From NCBI GenBank assembly GCA_902363455.1, contig CABJAC010000001.1, positions 558,001 to 622,000 of the forward strand: a stretch of 64,000 bases of DNA, read 5' to 3'. The position numbers and the translations under genes are program-made. Source of the DNA: Caryophanales bacterium. Lineage in GTDB: Bacteria; Bacillota; Bacilli; Exiguobacteriales; Exiguobacteriaceae. Positions 15,610-24,723 of the stretch are shown here, one piece after another; within the stretch, counting starts at the first letter, position 1, and the number at the start of each line of letters is the position of its first letter. The notes below the pieces were generated by a model, which saw only the letters and a list, made by a program, of their open reading frames with translations, had not been told where the DNA came from and ran no database searches.

Positions 15610-17169
15610 ATGGGGAAACTATACGTAAACGGGATTATTCGAACGATGACGCATGAAGAAGACATCCATTCAACGATGTTTATTGAAGGGAAACGGATTG
15701 TGGCGATGGGAGAAGAAGCCAAATTACGCCGGCGATTCGGGAAGCGGATTTCGGCAATCATTGACTTGAACGGAAAAGCCGTGTATCCGGCTTTCACGGA
15801 TGCTCATATTCATTTAATCGGATATGGAGAGGCCATTGGTCGAATCGATGCATCGCGCTATACAACGCTTGAAGAGTTGGGGAACGCATTCGTTGAGGCG
15901 GAAGCCATCAATGGATTACATGTGGCGGAAGGATACGATGAATCAAAATTAGATCGTGCACCGACAAAAGCATGGTTAAACCAACTCTTCCCGACGGAAC
16001 CTGCTCTATTGAAACGAACGGACCGCCATACGGTTCTTGTGAACGACGTTTTATTCCGTCAGTTGGGATACAAAGCATCGACTGTCGTAGAAGGTGGGAA
16101 AATCGGTCTCCTTGAATCGGGAGAAGCGGACGGGTTTTTGTATGATGCAGCCATTGAGCCGCTCTATGCCTTGCAGTCGGGATCAATTGAACGGAACAAA
16201 GCCTCTTTGCGTGCAGCCATCAAGGCGTTGCACCGAAATGGTATTGTTGCCGCTCATACAGAAGATTTGGCGTACCACGGCGAATTGTCGGAAGTATTAG
16301 AAGCTTATCGGGAAGTGACGGAAGAAACAGGATTCCATGCGCACCTGCTCGTTCATCATTTGGTCGTCGATCAGTTCATCCAAACGAATCCTGAGTTACC
16401 GCCGACCTTGTCGGTTGGTGCGATGAAACTGTTTGTCGATGGATCCTTAGGGGGACGGACGGCGTTACTTGGCAGAGGGTATTCAGATGACGCGACGACA
16501 CGCGGCATCGAAGTCCATTCCCCGGAACAACTGGAACAACTCGTAAAACGAGCCCGGAGCTATGGCTTTACGGTCGCGGCACACGTCATCGGTGACTTGG
16601 CGATCGAACGTTTCGTAGATGTCCTTGAGAAGTATCCGGCTCCAAAAGGGACACGTGACCGAATCATCCATGCAACGGTCGTCCGTCCGGAACTGTTGGC
16701 GCGGATCCGTAAGCTGCCTGTTTTGATTGATGTTCAACCGGTCTTCCTGCTCGACGATGCCGACTTTGCGCAAGACCGTCTTGGGTTGAATCGGCTGGAC
16801 TGGGCGTATCGTCTGAAATCACTGGCAGAAACGGGCGCTCTTCTGTGCGGCGGATCGGATGCACCGATTTCTGATCCTGATGTTCGGCGTGCCCTGTATG
16901 CAGCGACGACTGGAACAGCCGGCAACATCAATAAGACGAACGAAGTCCTCTCGATGTACGAAGCCTTACTCCTGTTCACGAAAAATCCGCATATCGCGAC
17001 GGATAATCACGGACGAAAAGGAATGTTATTGCCCGGATATGATGCAGATTTTGTCATCTTTGAACAGGATTTTTATCTGTTACGCGGAGAAGACATCCTG
17101 CGCAATCGATTGATTGAAACTGTTCAAGCGGGAAAAACCGTATTTGAGGCAACGCCAGTTAGAAATTAA
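15610..17169 (+). CDS. YtcJ-like amidohydrolase
   Basis: Predicted metal-dependent hydrolase of the amidohydrolase superfamily, 519 residues. It resembles the YtcJ/N-substituted formamide deformylase branch: short N-terminal beta domain, metal-binding HxH in AFTDAHIHL (about residue 63), then HVIGDLAI, IHATVV and a late Asp in GGSDAPISDP. No signal peptide, so cytoplasmic. The natural substrate cannot be read from the sequence. The ATG follows AGGGAGCGATTGAG. It lies 66 nt after ezrA, separated by a weak hairpin. Confidence 0.85.
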   Translation: MGKLYVNGIIRTMTHEEDIHSTMFIEGKRIVAMGEEAKLRRRFGKRISAIIDLNGKAVYPAFTDAHIHLIGYGEAIGRIDASRYTTLEELGNAFVEAEAINGLHVAEGYDESKLDRAPTKAWLNQLFPTEPALLKRTDRHTVLVNDVLFRQLGYKASTVVEGGKIGLLESGEADGFLYDAAIEPLYALQSGSIERNKASLRAAIKALHRNGIVAAHTEDLAYHGELSEVLEAYREVTEETGFHAHLLVHHLVVDQFIQTNPELPPTLSVGAMKLFVDGSLGGRTALLGRGYSDDATTRGIEVHSPEQLEQLVKRARSYGFTVAAHVIGDLAIERFVDVLEKYPAPKGTRDRIIHATVVRPELLARIRKLPVLIDVQPVFLLDDADFAQDRLGLNRLDWAYRLKSLAETGALLCGGSDAPISDPDVRRALYAATTGTAGNINKTNEVLSMYEALLLFTKNPHIATDNHGRKGMLLPGYDADFVIFEQDFYLLRGEDILRNRLIETVQAGKTVFEATPVRN

Positions 17170-17197
17170 AAAAAACTGCCAATTGGCAGTTTTTTTG
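17168..17197. terminator. Bidirectional terminator
   Basis: Palindromic stem around AAAACTGCCAATTGGCAGTTTT flanked by A-run and T-run; ends the amidohydrolase gene and, on the other strand, nadK. Confidence 0.92.
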
Positions 17198-17199
17198 TT

Positions 17200-18015
17200 T
17201 TATAAGAACGAGCGTTGAATTTTATGCCAAAATGTATTATTCGTTAATTTAACTGTCTTGAGTTCTTTTTCCGATAATTGAATGTCGACGGAGTCTGTCC
17301 GTTTTAAGCTGAGGGCCTCATTGTCCATTCCGATGATCGGATAGTCATTGCCGTCTTCGATGATACGTAAAGACAACTTCCGACCACGGTTCAAGAGGAA
17401 TGCCGACCCGAGCGTCCGGTAACGGTTATTGTTGACGGAAGCGATCTCGCTGACTTGCAGACAATGGATCAATGGATCGACGATTGCGCCTGACAAGGAT
17501 TTGTTGTACGCAGTTGAGCCGGTTGGTGTCGAGATGACCATACCGTCACCGCGGAATGTCTCAAACAGGAAACCGTCGATATAGACTTCGATTGCCAGTG
17601 ATTTGATGATGCTTGATTTGACGGAACATTCATTCAAGCACAACATGCCGGGACCACCGTTGATCGAAGCTTCGAGGAGCGGATAGCGACGGACTTCGAT
17701 TTCCCCTTCAGAAGCACGGTTGCCGGTTTCTTTGAAGATGGCTTCGACAGAAGACAAATCATTGATGTCGAAATCACAATAAAATGAGTTGGGACCTTCA
17801 GCAAATCCGACGTAGATGGCATCTTCGCGGAATCCTGTGAAGCGGGCGGCTTGGAGAAAGGCGCCGTCTCCGCCGATCGAAACGATGATGTTGGCTTGTT
17901 TGTGGTCCTGGACGACATTCAATCCATACCGGTTTCCTACTTCAATCAGTTTACGTACCTGTGTCTCGTGTCTTTGTTTATTACGGTAATACAGGTAAAC
18001 ATTGTTTCGAGCCAT
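17200..18015 (-). CDS. nadK: NAD kinase
   Basis: Phosphorylates NAD to NADP. 271 residues from the ATG at 18015, eight nt after GGGGG; a TTG two codons upstream is too close to that site. The phosphate-binding GGDG motif is in [15 protein letters not shown], the NE motif in LCLNECSVK, and the conserved [24 protein letters not shown] is intact. It corresponds to the second Bacillus NAD kinase (YtdI/PpnKB) by position near tpx-ytxK-ackA. Transcribed toward a shared terminator. Confidence 0.95.
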   Translation of the reverse strand: MARNNVYLYYRNKQRHETQVRKLIEVGNRYGLNVVQDHKQANIIVSIGGDGAFLQAARFTGFREDAIYVGFAEGPNSFYCDFDINDLSSVEAIFKETGNRASEGEIEVRRYPLLEASINGGPGMLCLNECSVKSSIIKSLAIEVYIDGFLFETFRGDGMVISTPTGSTAYNKSLSGAIVDPLIHCLQVSEIASVNNNRYRTLGSAFLLNRGRKLSLRIIEDGNDYPIIGMDNEALSLKRTDSVDIQLSEKELKTVKLTNNTFWHKIQRSFL

Positions 18016-18110
18016 GGTCAATTCCCCCTTGAAAGCGTTTCATGAACTCCTTCATTATACCTGTATTTGTGATAAATCGGTACTGATAGCTGAGGACGGG
18101 AGAAGAAATC

Positions 18111-18139
18111 TTGTTTTACCGTCCATGTGTTTTTATAGT
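18111..18139 (+). promoter_or_regulatory. tpx promoter
   Basis: TTGTTT, 17-nt spacer, TATAGT (18134-18139). Confidence 0.65.
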
Positions 18140-18184
18140 AGAATAGGACAGGACTTAGAAACTATCGGGAAATGGGGAATTGAC

Positions 18185-18685
18185 ATGGCAACATTTAAAG
18201 GAAATGACATCACATTAATCGGGACACCGGTTGAAATCGGACAACAAGCACCAGATTTCGAGGTATTGGCCAATGATCTTTCACCTGTGACACGCGACAC
18301 ATACGCAGGTGTCCGGATCATCAGCGTCGTCCCGTCAATCGACACAGGTGTTTGTGATGCACAAACTCGTAAATTCAATGAAGAAGCTGCAGGAATCGAG
18401 GGCGTAACCGTACTGACGATTTCAAATGACCTGCCATTCGCCCAACGCCGTTGGTGTGCATCAAGCGGGCTCGATAACGTCGTGACGTTGTCAGATCACC
18501 GTGATCTTTCATTCGGGACGCAATACGGTGTCGCGATTGAAGAACTTCGTTTGCTGGCCCGTTCGGTGTTCGTCATCGATGCAGCGAATGAAGTCGTATA
18601 CGCGGAGTACCTCGAAGAGTCGACGAACGAAGTCGATTTCGAATCTGCTCTTGCCGCAGCGAAAGGCGCAAAAACGACGAAGTAA
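18185..18685 (+). CDS. tpx: Thiol peroxidase (Tpx, atypical 2-Cys peroxiredoxin)
   Basis: Reduces hydroperoxides using thioredoxin. 166 residues from the ATG at 18185 (ribosome site ATGGGGAATTG); the frame remains open to 18002, but that part is non-coding promoter region. Peroxidatic Cys57 ([15 protein letters not shown]) and resolving Cys91 (QRRWCASSG) are both present with the expected spacing. First gene of the tpx-ytxK-ackA group found in Bacillus, though a terminator follows it here. Confidence 0.96.
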   Translation: MATFKGNDITLIGTPVEIGQQAPDFEVLANDLSPVTRDTYAGVRIISVVPSIDTGVCDAQTRKFNEEAAGIEGVTVLTISNDLPFAQRRWCASSGLDNVVTLSDHRDLSFGTQYGVAIEELRLLARSVFVIDAANEVVYAEYLEESTNEVDFESALAAAKGAKTTK

Positions 18686-18735
18686 GAATAGTTTACAAAC
18701 GGCGTAAAACCGCTACAATGAAGATAATGAGAAAA

Positions 18736-18771
18736 AACGGCTCCCAACAAGTGCGGGGGCCGTTTCGTTTT
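18736..18771 (+). terminator. tpx terminator
   Basis: 10-bp stem (18736-18745 / 18755-18764, one G-U), followed by TCGTTTT. It lies immediately before ytxK, so readthrough could couple the two. Confidence 0.85.
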
Positions 18772-18788
18772 GAAAGGATGGAACACAG

Positions 18789-19697
18789 ATGGAAGCTTTA
18801 GAAAAGTTATATAAAGAATTGACGCAACAAACACGTAAATTAGAACGTGATCTCGACATGCCGTATTTAGAAGCTTTGACGGAAGTCATCGATCGATTAA
18901 ACGAGCGGCACACCGAAAATGTAGAATCGGAAACAATCCGTAAAGCCGTCTCGCTCGCTATCCTGGAAGGGATGAAACAAGCGCAACCGAATCACTTGCC
19001 GACGCCGGACAGCGTTGCTTTGTTTGCGGGTTATTTAATCGGGAAACTAATCAAGAAGGACGATGTCCGTCTGCTTGATCTCGGAAGCGGAACCGGCGGG
19101 ATGTTGCATGCTGTCCTCAGTCAGCTTTCGAAAGATACCGTCGCAGAAGCGGTCGAGGTGGATGAGACGTTAATTCGTTTATCGGCGTCGGTGACGGAAC
19201 TGCTGGATTATCCGGTCAACTATACGCATCAAGATGCCCTACGTCCGCTCTTACTCGATCCGGTTGATCTGGCGATGGCAGATTTGCCGATCGGTTATTA
19301 TCCGGATGAGGAAGCCGCGAAGGAATATGTTTTAAAACGGGATGAAGGAATGAGTTACAGTCATTTTCTGTTGATCGAACAAGCCATGAATTACGTGAAG
19401 CCGGGCGGGTTCGGTGTGTTCGTCATTCCGAACGGATTGTTCCAACATGATACAGAAGGAAAGCTGAAACAGTATTTTGAAACAAAAGCCCATGTCATCG
19501 GTATTCTCCAATTACCTTTGACGATGTTCAAACAAGAACAAGCTGCGAAAAGTTACTTGATCGTCCGAAATCACCTCGCGGGTGTGACGATGCCGAAACA
19601 AGCGTTGCTGGCAGAGTTACCGTCCTTTACCGATGCCCGTGCCTTTGGCGGAATGGTGAAACAGATTGATGAATGGATTGACACAGAATTAAAATGA
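18789..19697 (+). CDS. ytxK: YtxK-like class I SAM-dependent methyltransferase
   Basis: 302 residues; Rossmann-type methyltransferase related to N6-adenine DNA methylases. Motif I is LLDLGSGTGGML (about residues 95-106). A DLPIGYY motif replaces the (D/N)PPY of active adenine methylases, which leaves the substrate unclear. It sits between tpx and ackA exactly as B. subtilis ytxK, whose function is unknown. The ATG follows GAAAGGATGG. There is no restriction gene nearby, so a restriction-modification role is unlikely. Confidence 0.88.
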   Translation: MEALEKLYKELTQQTRKLERDLDMPYLEALTEVIDRLNERHTENVESETIRKAVSLAILEGMKQAQPNHLPTPDSVALFAGYLIGKLIKKDDVRLLDLGSGTGGMLHAVLSQLSKDTVAEAVEVDETLIRLSASVTELLDYPVNYTHQDALRPLLLDPVDLAMADLPIGYYPDEEAAKEYVLKRDEGMSYSHFLLIEQAMNYVKPGGFGVFVIPNGLFQHDTEGKLKQYFETKAHVIGILQLPLTMFKQEQAAKSYLIVRNHLAGVTMPKQALLAELPSFTDARAFGGMVKQIDEWIDTELK

Positions 19698-19818
19698 AAT
19701 GCGCAAAGTGATTGAAATCTGTTGTTAATTTGACTATTCTAGTGTAGAACAGAAATAGAGCAAGACTCATACAGATGTGAATGTCTACTGATTTTGAATG
19801 GAAAAGGGGAAATAAATC

Positions 19819-21030
19819 ATGGCAAAGATTATGGCAGTAAACGCCGGTAGTTCGTCGCTTAAGTTCCAATTACTTGAGATGCCGAATGAGACGATGATTG
19901 CAGTTGGTTTAGTAGAACGTGTCGGAAAAGACGACGCAATCTTTACGATTAAATATGGTGAAGGACAGAAATTCACGGATGTTCTTCCACTTGCTACACA
20001 TAAAGAAGCCGTTGAATTGTCACTTGAGAAATTGATGGAATTTGGCATCATTTCCTCATACGACGAAATCAAAGGTGTCGGACATCGTGTGTTACACGGA
20101 AAAGAAAAGTATGCTGATTCTGTCGTCATCACAGAAGAAGTCATGCAAGATATCGAATCATATACAGAGCTCGGTCCATTGCATATTCCACCAAACTTGA
20201 TCGGAATCCGTGCATTCCAAGCGATTTTACCAGATGTACCACAAGTGGCAGTCTTCGATACGGCTTTCCACCAAACGATGCCGGAAGAAAACTTCCTGTA
20301 CAGCCTTCCGTACGACTACTATACGGAGTACGGCATTCGGAAATACGGTTTCCACGGTACAAGCCATAAGTATGTCACGGAACGTGCTTCTGAATTATTA
20401 GGTCGCCCGTTACAAGACCTCCGTTTGATCTCATGTCACCTCGGTAGCGGTGCTTCCATCGCTGCGGTTGCAGGCGGAGAATCACTTGATACGACAATGG
20501 GCTTCACACCACTTGAAGGAATCACGATGGGGACACGTTCTGGTTCGCTTGATCCGGCTTTGATTCCGTTCTTGATGGAGAAAACAGGAAAAACGGCAGA
20601 AGATGTCTTGAACGTCATGAACAAAGAGTCTGGTATTTACGGTCTTTCCGGTCTCTCAAGTGATTTACGTGATGTTGAGTCGGCAGCGACAGAAGGAAAC
20701 CACCGTTCAGAGATGGCACTCCGAATCTTCGCAAACCGAATCCATGGATACATCGGACAATATGCGGCAGAGATGAATGGCGTTGATGCGATTATCTTCA
20801 CAGCAGGTGTTGGTGAAAACTCAGATTCGATTCGTGAGCGTGTCCTGCGTGGACTCGAATTCATGGGCGTTTACTGGGATCCATCGCTCAACAACGGCGC
20901 ACGCGGTGAAGAATTGTTCATTAACTATCCGCATTCACCGGTCAAAGTCATCATCATTCCAACAAACGAAGAATTGATGATTGCCCGCGATACGGTTCGA
21001 ATCGGTGGATTAGTTGAACAAAATGCTTGA
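19819..21030 (+). CDS. ackA: Acetate kinase
   Basis: Converts acetyl phosphate and ADP to acetate and ATP in overflow metabolism, the reverse physiological direction of acsA in this window. 403 residues; ASKHA fold. The N-terminal [14 protein letters not shown] and the second signature [11 protein letters not shown] are intact, with HLGSGAS for phosphate binding. The ATG follows AAAGGGGAAA. In B. subtilis ackA is activated by CcpA, but I see no convincing cre site in the 121 bp upstream here. A strong terminator follows. Confidence 0.97.
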   Translation: MAKIMAVNAGSSSLKFQLLEMPNETMIAVGLVERVGKDDAIFTIKYGEGQKFTDVLPLATHKEAVELSLEKLMEFGIISSYDEIKGVGHRVLHGKEKYADSVVITEEVMQDIESYTELGPLHIPPNLIGIRAFQAILPDVPQVAVFDTAFHQTMPEENFLYSLPYDYYTEYGIRKYGFHGTSHKYVTERASELLGRPLQDLRLISCHLGSGASIAAVAGGESLDTTMGFTPLEGITMGTRSGSLDPALIPFLMEKTGKTAEDVLNVMNKESGIYGLSGLSSDLRDVESAATEGNHRSEMALRIFANRIHGYIGQYAAEMNGVDAIIFTAGVGENSDSIRERVLRGLEFMGVYWDPSLNNGARGEELFINYPHSPVKVIIIPTNEELMIARDTVRIGGLVEQNA

Positions 21031-21054
21031 TTAAATATTTTCTCTTTTAAGCCA

Positions 21055-21095
21055 AACGTCTGATCACAACAAAAGTTGTGATCAGACGTTTTTTT
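21055..21095 (+). terminator. ackA terminator
   Basis: 16-bp perfect stem (21055-21070 / 21075-21090), AAAA loop, T-run. Confidence 0.96.
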
Positions 21096-21248
21096 GATTA
21101 CAAAAATCATTCATCAGTCCGAAAAAATAAGTTCATGTATTTTTCCTGAAACCGTTTATTACAGCGTCTGTCATATAAAAAACGTAAAAACGAAAGTTAA
21201 ACCGCTTTTTGTCATAAAAAAGGTTTGAAACGGATGAAATGAGTCTTT
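21096..21248. other. Non-coding, no recognised element
   Basis: AT-rich stretch between the ackA terminator and the putative WalR boxes; no open frame with a ribosome site and no clear promoter or hairpin seen. Confidence 0.6.
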
Positions 21249-21265
21249 TGTAATATAAAAGTAAC
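21249..21265 (+). promoter_or_regulatory. WalR-like direct repeat
   Basis: TGTAAT-N5-AGTAAC fits the WalR (YycF) consensus TGTWAH-N5-TGTWAH with one mismatch. A second, inverted candidate (GTTACA-N5-GAAACA, one mismatch) is at 21334-21350. Both lie upstream of a secreted wall-related protein, the usual type of WalR target. Confidence 0.5.
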
Positions 21266-21369
21266 AATTGCGTCATCTTTTTGTGGTCTATATGTAACGG
21301 CACTAGTCCATTTTGTCATGTATATTAATGTGAGTTACAAAACAGAAACAATTATGAAGGAGAGAATAC

Positions 21370-21978
21370 ATGATGATGAAACGAATAATCGCTAGTGTTT
21401 TAGCAGTCTTGTTAGCACTCAGTTCGTTTGCAGGTCTTCAAGCGGAAGCTGCAACCAAAAAAAATGTCAAGTCGTCGGTCGATAGCCTGATTGTTCGCCA
21501 AAAAGCCACAACAGCGTCTAAGAAACTGGGTCTTCTATATAAGAATCAAACATTACCTTACAAAGCAAAAACAGGAAATTGGTATAAAGTAAGTTATAAA
21601 GGGAAAACGGCATATCTCAGTGCCCGTTATTCAAAAGTCGTTACATCAAGTGGATCAAAAAAACAATCAACAGGTGGTTGGAAAACGATCACGAACGTAA
21701 GTGCGACAGCTTATACACCGTATGATCCAGGCAGTGGTAACTTAACGGCAATCGGTTGGAACATCAAAAGCTCAAAAAAGAAAGTCGTTGCAGTTGATCC
21801 GCGCGTGATTCCACTTCGTTCAACGGTCAAAGTTTATTATAAAGGCAAGTTAAAAGGGACATATACAGCAGCCGATACAGGTGGTGCCATCAAAGGTAAG
21901 AAAATGGATATCCTGTATTACTCACGTGCCGAAGCTTTTAGCTGGGGTCGTCGTAACGTTACTGTTAAATTTAAATAA
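21370..21978 (+). CDS. Secreted SH3b / 3D-domain protein
   Basis: 202 residues. The Sec signal peptide (MKRIIASVLAVLLALSSFAG) has a likely cleavage after AEA. A bacterial SH3 domain follows (about 33-90, SSVDSLIVRQKATTASKKLG...), then a C-terminal 3D domain (about 108-200) with its three aspartates in TAYTPYD, VAVDPRVIPLRS and AADTGGAIKGKKMDIL. This architecture is typical of YocH- and Rpf-like cell-wall hydrolases, with 3D acting as a lytic-transglycosylase-type domain. The ATG triplet at 21370 follows GAAGGAGAG. Probable WalRK control. Confidence 0.88.
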   Translation: MMMKRIIASVLAVLLALSSFAGLQAEAATKKNVKSSVDSLIVRQKATTASKKLGLLYKNQTLPYKAKTGNWYKVSYKGKTAYLSARYSKVVTSSGSKKQSTGGWKTITNVSATAYTPYDPGSGNLTAIGWNIKSSKKKVVAVDPRVIPLRSTVKVYYKGKLKGTYTAADTGGAIKGKKMDILYYSRAEAFSWGRRNVTVKFK

Positions 21979-21984
21979 TTTGTC

Positions 21985-22021
21985 AGATCTATTGCACATC
22001 GGTGTAATAGATCTTTTTTTT
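21985..22021 (+). terminator. Terminator of the 3D-domain gene
   Basis: 13-bp stem (21985-21997 / 22002-22014) with ATCG loop and T-run. Confidence 0.92.
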
Positions 22022-22024
22022 GAT

Positions 22025-22056
22025 CAAAAAAACACTCCACCCGCAGGTGAAGTGTT
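22025..22056 (-). terminator. Terminator of the universal stress protein gene
   Basis: Stem AACACTTCACC / GGTGGAGTGTT on the minus strand followed by T-run. Confidence 0.88.
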
Positions 22057-22077
22057 GAAAAATAGTAATGAGTGCGG

Positions 22078-22515
22078 TTAAAGACGGACAATCAGGACAT
22101 CACACTTGGCATAACGTGTAATACTTTCAGATACACTACCGATGAAGAATCGTTCAACGGCGTTTAAACCGGTCGCACCACAAATGATCAGGTCGACGTT
22201 ATGATTGGGTGCAAGCTTTTTAGCGATGGTTACTTTAGGAGAACCGTATTCGATTGCGACTTCGACATCTTTGACGCCGCGTTCTTGTGCTGTCTTGACG
22301 TAGTCGTCAAGTAGTTCTTTCGCATACGACTCAGCGCGTTCTGTAATTGTCCGGTCATAAGCCTCGACAGTTGCGAAAGTCCGTGTATCGATGACATGTG
22401 CAATGACAAGCTTGGCATCGTTTCGAAGTGAGACGTCAATCGCCGTTTCAAAAGCACGTTCTGCCTCTTTTGAACCGTCGACTGCTACTAAAATGTTATG
22501 ATATACAATTGCCAT
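22078..22515 (-). CDS. Universal stress protein (UspA family)
   Basis: 145 residues, single Usp domain. The ATP-binding signature G-x2-G-x9-G-S is visible as GATGLNAVERFFIGSVSE near the C-terminus, so it is probably of the ATP-binding class. It starts MAIVYHNILVAVDGSKEAERAF. Its exact role is not predictable; members are induced by starvation and stress. Divergent from the short-chain dehydrogenase gene and monocistronic. Confidence 0.92.
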   Translation of the reverse strand: MAIVYHNILVAVDGSKEAERAFETAIDVSLRNDAKLVIAHVIDTRTFATVEAYDRTITERAESYAKELLDDYVKTAQERGVKDVEVAIEYGSPKVTIAKKLAPNHNVDLIICGATGLNAVERFFIGSVSESITRYAKCDVLIVRL

Positions 22516-22668
22516 TCTGTATCCATCCCTTCGTATTCAACTGATTCTTACACCCTTATTATACCATTCCCTCAAATAGAAGATGACGAACATTTAAGGA
22601 GATTTAAAAATTGTTCTTCCTTAAGGGAACCCGTAAGATGGAAGGAGATGAAAGGAGGCGATGCCACG

Positions 22669-23394
22669 ATGAGGCACGCATTGATTACAGCAGGAACAAA
22701 AGGGCTCGGGGAGATGGTGACCCGTCGCCTGCTCGAAGAAGGATGGCACGTGACGGCACTTCATCGCTCGAAACCAACCTTCGAGCACGAACGTTTACAT
22801 TTGATTGAAGCGGATGTGACGAAACAAGACGAATTACTGAGTGCCGTAGAGCAAACAATGGAGAAACACGGACGTATCGATGCCTTGATCTTAAATGCAG
22901 GACCGTACATCTTTGAGCGGAAGTCGCTTGTCGATTATTCGGATCAAGAGTGGAATGAAGTCGTAACCGGAAATTTGACAGCTAGCTTTTGGTTGTTACG
23001 AAAAATTCTTCCGATTATGCGCAAGCAACACTACGGACGGATTGTTACATACGGTTTTCCGGAGAGTGCGTCAGCACCTGGATGGATTGACCGGGCAGCA
23101 TTCGCAGCCGCTAAAAGTGGGATGGTCAGTTTGACGAAAAGTGTAGCTCTTGAGGAGGCGGGGCATGGGATCACCGTGAACATGGTCAATCCAGGTAATA
23201 TCGTGGGTGAGAATAAGTCGAAACGGATTGAGCAGGCAACGGCAGACGATCAGACGCCGGTCGGTCGGACCGGTGTCGGAGAAGATATCGCCCGGGCCAT
23301 CTCGTTTTTACTGGCGGAAGAGTCCAGTTTGATTACTGGGGCAATCCTTGATGTTACCGGCGGCGTCAACGTCGTCCATCAATCACGTCAATGA
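22669..23394 (+). CDS. Short-chain dehydrogenase/reductase lacking the catalytic tyrosine (YtkK-like)
   Basis: 241 residues from the ATG at 22669 (ribosome site AAAGGAGG); the open frame upstream has no ribosome site. FabG-like Rossmann fold: TAGTKGLG nucleotide-binding turn, NAGPY, and PGNIVGE after the active site. The YxxxK motif reads FAAAK (codon TTC), so the catalytic tyrosine is replaced by phenylalanine while the lysine remains. It may be a non-classical reductase or a binding protein. It resembles B. subtilis YtkK in what I remember of sequence and position; substrate unknown. Confidence 0.85.
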   Translation: MRHALITAGTKGLGEMVTRRLLEEGWHVTALHRSKPTFEHERLHLIEADVTKQDELLSAVEQTMEKHGRIDALILNAGPYIFERKSLVDYSDQEWNEVVTGNLTASFWLLRKILPIMRKQHYGRIVTYGFPESASAPGWIDRAAFAAAKSGMVSLTKSVALEEAGHGITVNMVNPGNIVGENKSKRIEQATADDQTPVGRTGVGEDIARAISFLLAEESSLITGAILDVTGGVNVVHQSRQ

Positions 23395-23422
23395 GTTTAA
23401 GAGAAAGGTTCGAAGATCTGAC

Positions 23423-23463
23423 AACAGGGTCCATTCCGAAAAACGGAATGGACCCTGTTATTT
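23423..23463. terminator. Bidirectional terminator
   Basis: 16-bp perfect stem (23423-23438 / 23444-23459), A-rich loop; between convergent dehydrogenase and peptidase genes. Confidence 0.9.
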
Positions 23464-24568
23464 ACTGCACAGATGGAAGGGACTGCAGATGTTTTGGAGA
23501 TTGGTTTAACGCTTCCGGTCCGTTTTCCGTAAGATGAATATCATCTTCAATCCGGACTCCGCCGACATTAGGAACGTAAATGCCCGGCTCGAGCGTATAG
23601 ACGATACCCGCTTCAGCCGTCAATAGATTGTTTGAGGCGAGTGACGGGAATTCGTGGACGTCAATTCCAAGACCATGTCCAACCCGGTGTGTAAAGTACT
23701 CGCCGTATCCTGCCGTTTCAATGACGTCCCGAGCAGCTTTGTCGAGTGTACCAAGCGTTACACCAACACGACTCGCTGCGGTTGCTGCTTCAAGTGCGCC
23801 AAGGACCGTGTTGTAGATCGTTTTCTGTTCTTCGCTCGCTTCTCCGTAAACGAAGGTCCGTGTGATATCGGAACAATATCCTTTCCACACGACACCGAGA
23901 TCAAACAGGACGAAGTCTCCTTCTTGAATGACGCGGTCACCAGGGACACCGTGCGGGTCAGCGCTGTTTGCGCCAAATAAGACTAACGTATCAAATGACA
24001 TCTCGCGAACGCCTTTTTTCTTCATTTCAAATTCGATTTCCGCGATGACTTCCATTTCCGTGACGCCGGGGCGAATCGCCTGTTTCCCGATTTCGACGGC
24101 TTGATCGGCCAATTCGGCTGCTTCACGAAGGATGTCGATTTCTTGGGCATCTTTTTTGACGCGTAACGCCTGCAGTTGCTCACCGATATCGAGGATTGCC
24201 GCATTTTCCTGACGGGACTCCAGTTCCTTGAAACGGCTGAATGTCATATGCTCCCCTTCGATTCCGATCCGATTATTCGAGACGGCAAAGGTTTCGAGAA
24301 GCTGATTGATTTTATCAAACGGATTTTCGTGGTCGGCATACGTGACGACGTCTCCATCCCAAGGGCTGGCTGAAACGATATTCGCTTCGAGTGCCGGGCA
24401 GAAAAGGGCACGTTTTCCATTCGCATCGACGATGACTGCCATGACGCGTTCGTGTGGTTCAGCGTAGACACCTGAAAAATAGAAAACGCCGGCTTTTGAC
24501 GTAATCAACGCCACATCGATTCCTGATTCTTGCAATACACGACTGATTTGATTTGTCCGTTCTAACAT
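23462..24568 (-). CDS. M24 family Xaa-Pro peptidase
   Basis: 368 residues with the creatinase-type N-terminal domain (1-130) and a pita-bread C-terminal domain carrying the dinuclear metal ligands: FDLGVVWKGYCSDITRTF (two Asp), HRVGHGLGIDVHE (His), LEPGIYV and VRIEDD (two Glu). It likely cleaves Xaa-Pro dipeptides or N-terminal Xaa-Pro (PepQ/YqhT type). No signal peptide, so cytosolic. Its ATG lies 155 bp from the divergent ytoI gene. Confidence 0.92.
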   Translation of the reverse strand: MLERTNQISRVLQESGIDVALITSKAGVFYFSGVYAEPHERVMAVIVDANGKRALFCPALEANIVSASPWDGDVVTYADHENPFDKINQLLETFAVSNNRIGIEGEHMTFSRFKELESRQENAAILDIGEQLQALRVKKDAQEIDILREAAELADQAVEIGKQAIRPGVTEMEVIAEIEFEMKKKGVREMSFDTLVLFGANSADPHGVPGDRVIQEGDFVLFDLGVVWKGYCSDITRTFVYGEASEEQKTIYNTVLGALEAATAASRVGVTLGTLDKAARDVIETAGYGEYFTHRVGHGLGIDVHEFPSLASNNLLTAEAGIVYTLEPGIYVPNVGGVRIEDDIHLTENGPEALNQSPKHLQSLPSVQ

Positions 24569-24723
24569 GTCGTTACCACCTCTCGTTTCTTGTCACGTTT
24601 TAGTATACCAAAGTTGGATTTGGAAAACATTTCTCGCAAATCGGGACTGGTACACTTTTCATTCATCCGAGTAGTACAGTATAATGACAGAAGAGTAGAA
24701 TAAAGGAAAAGAAGGGATACAGC

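Noticed and set aside
19698..19818. cre site for ackA activation
   Set aside because: Expected from B. subtilis, but no sequence with an acceptable match to the consensus was found.
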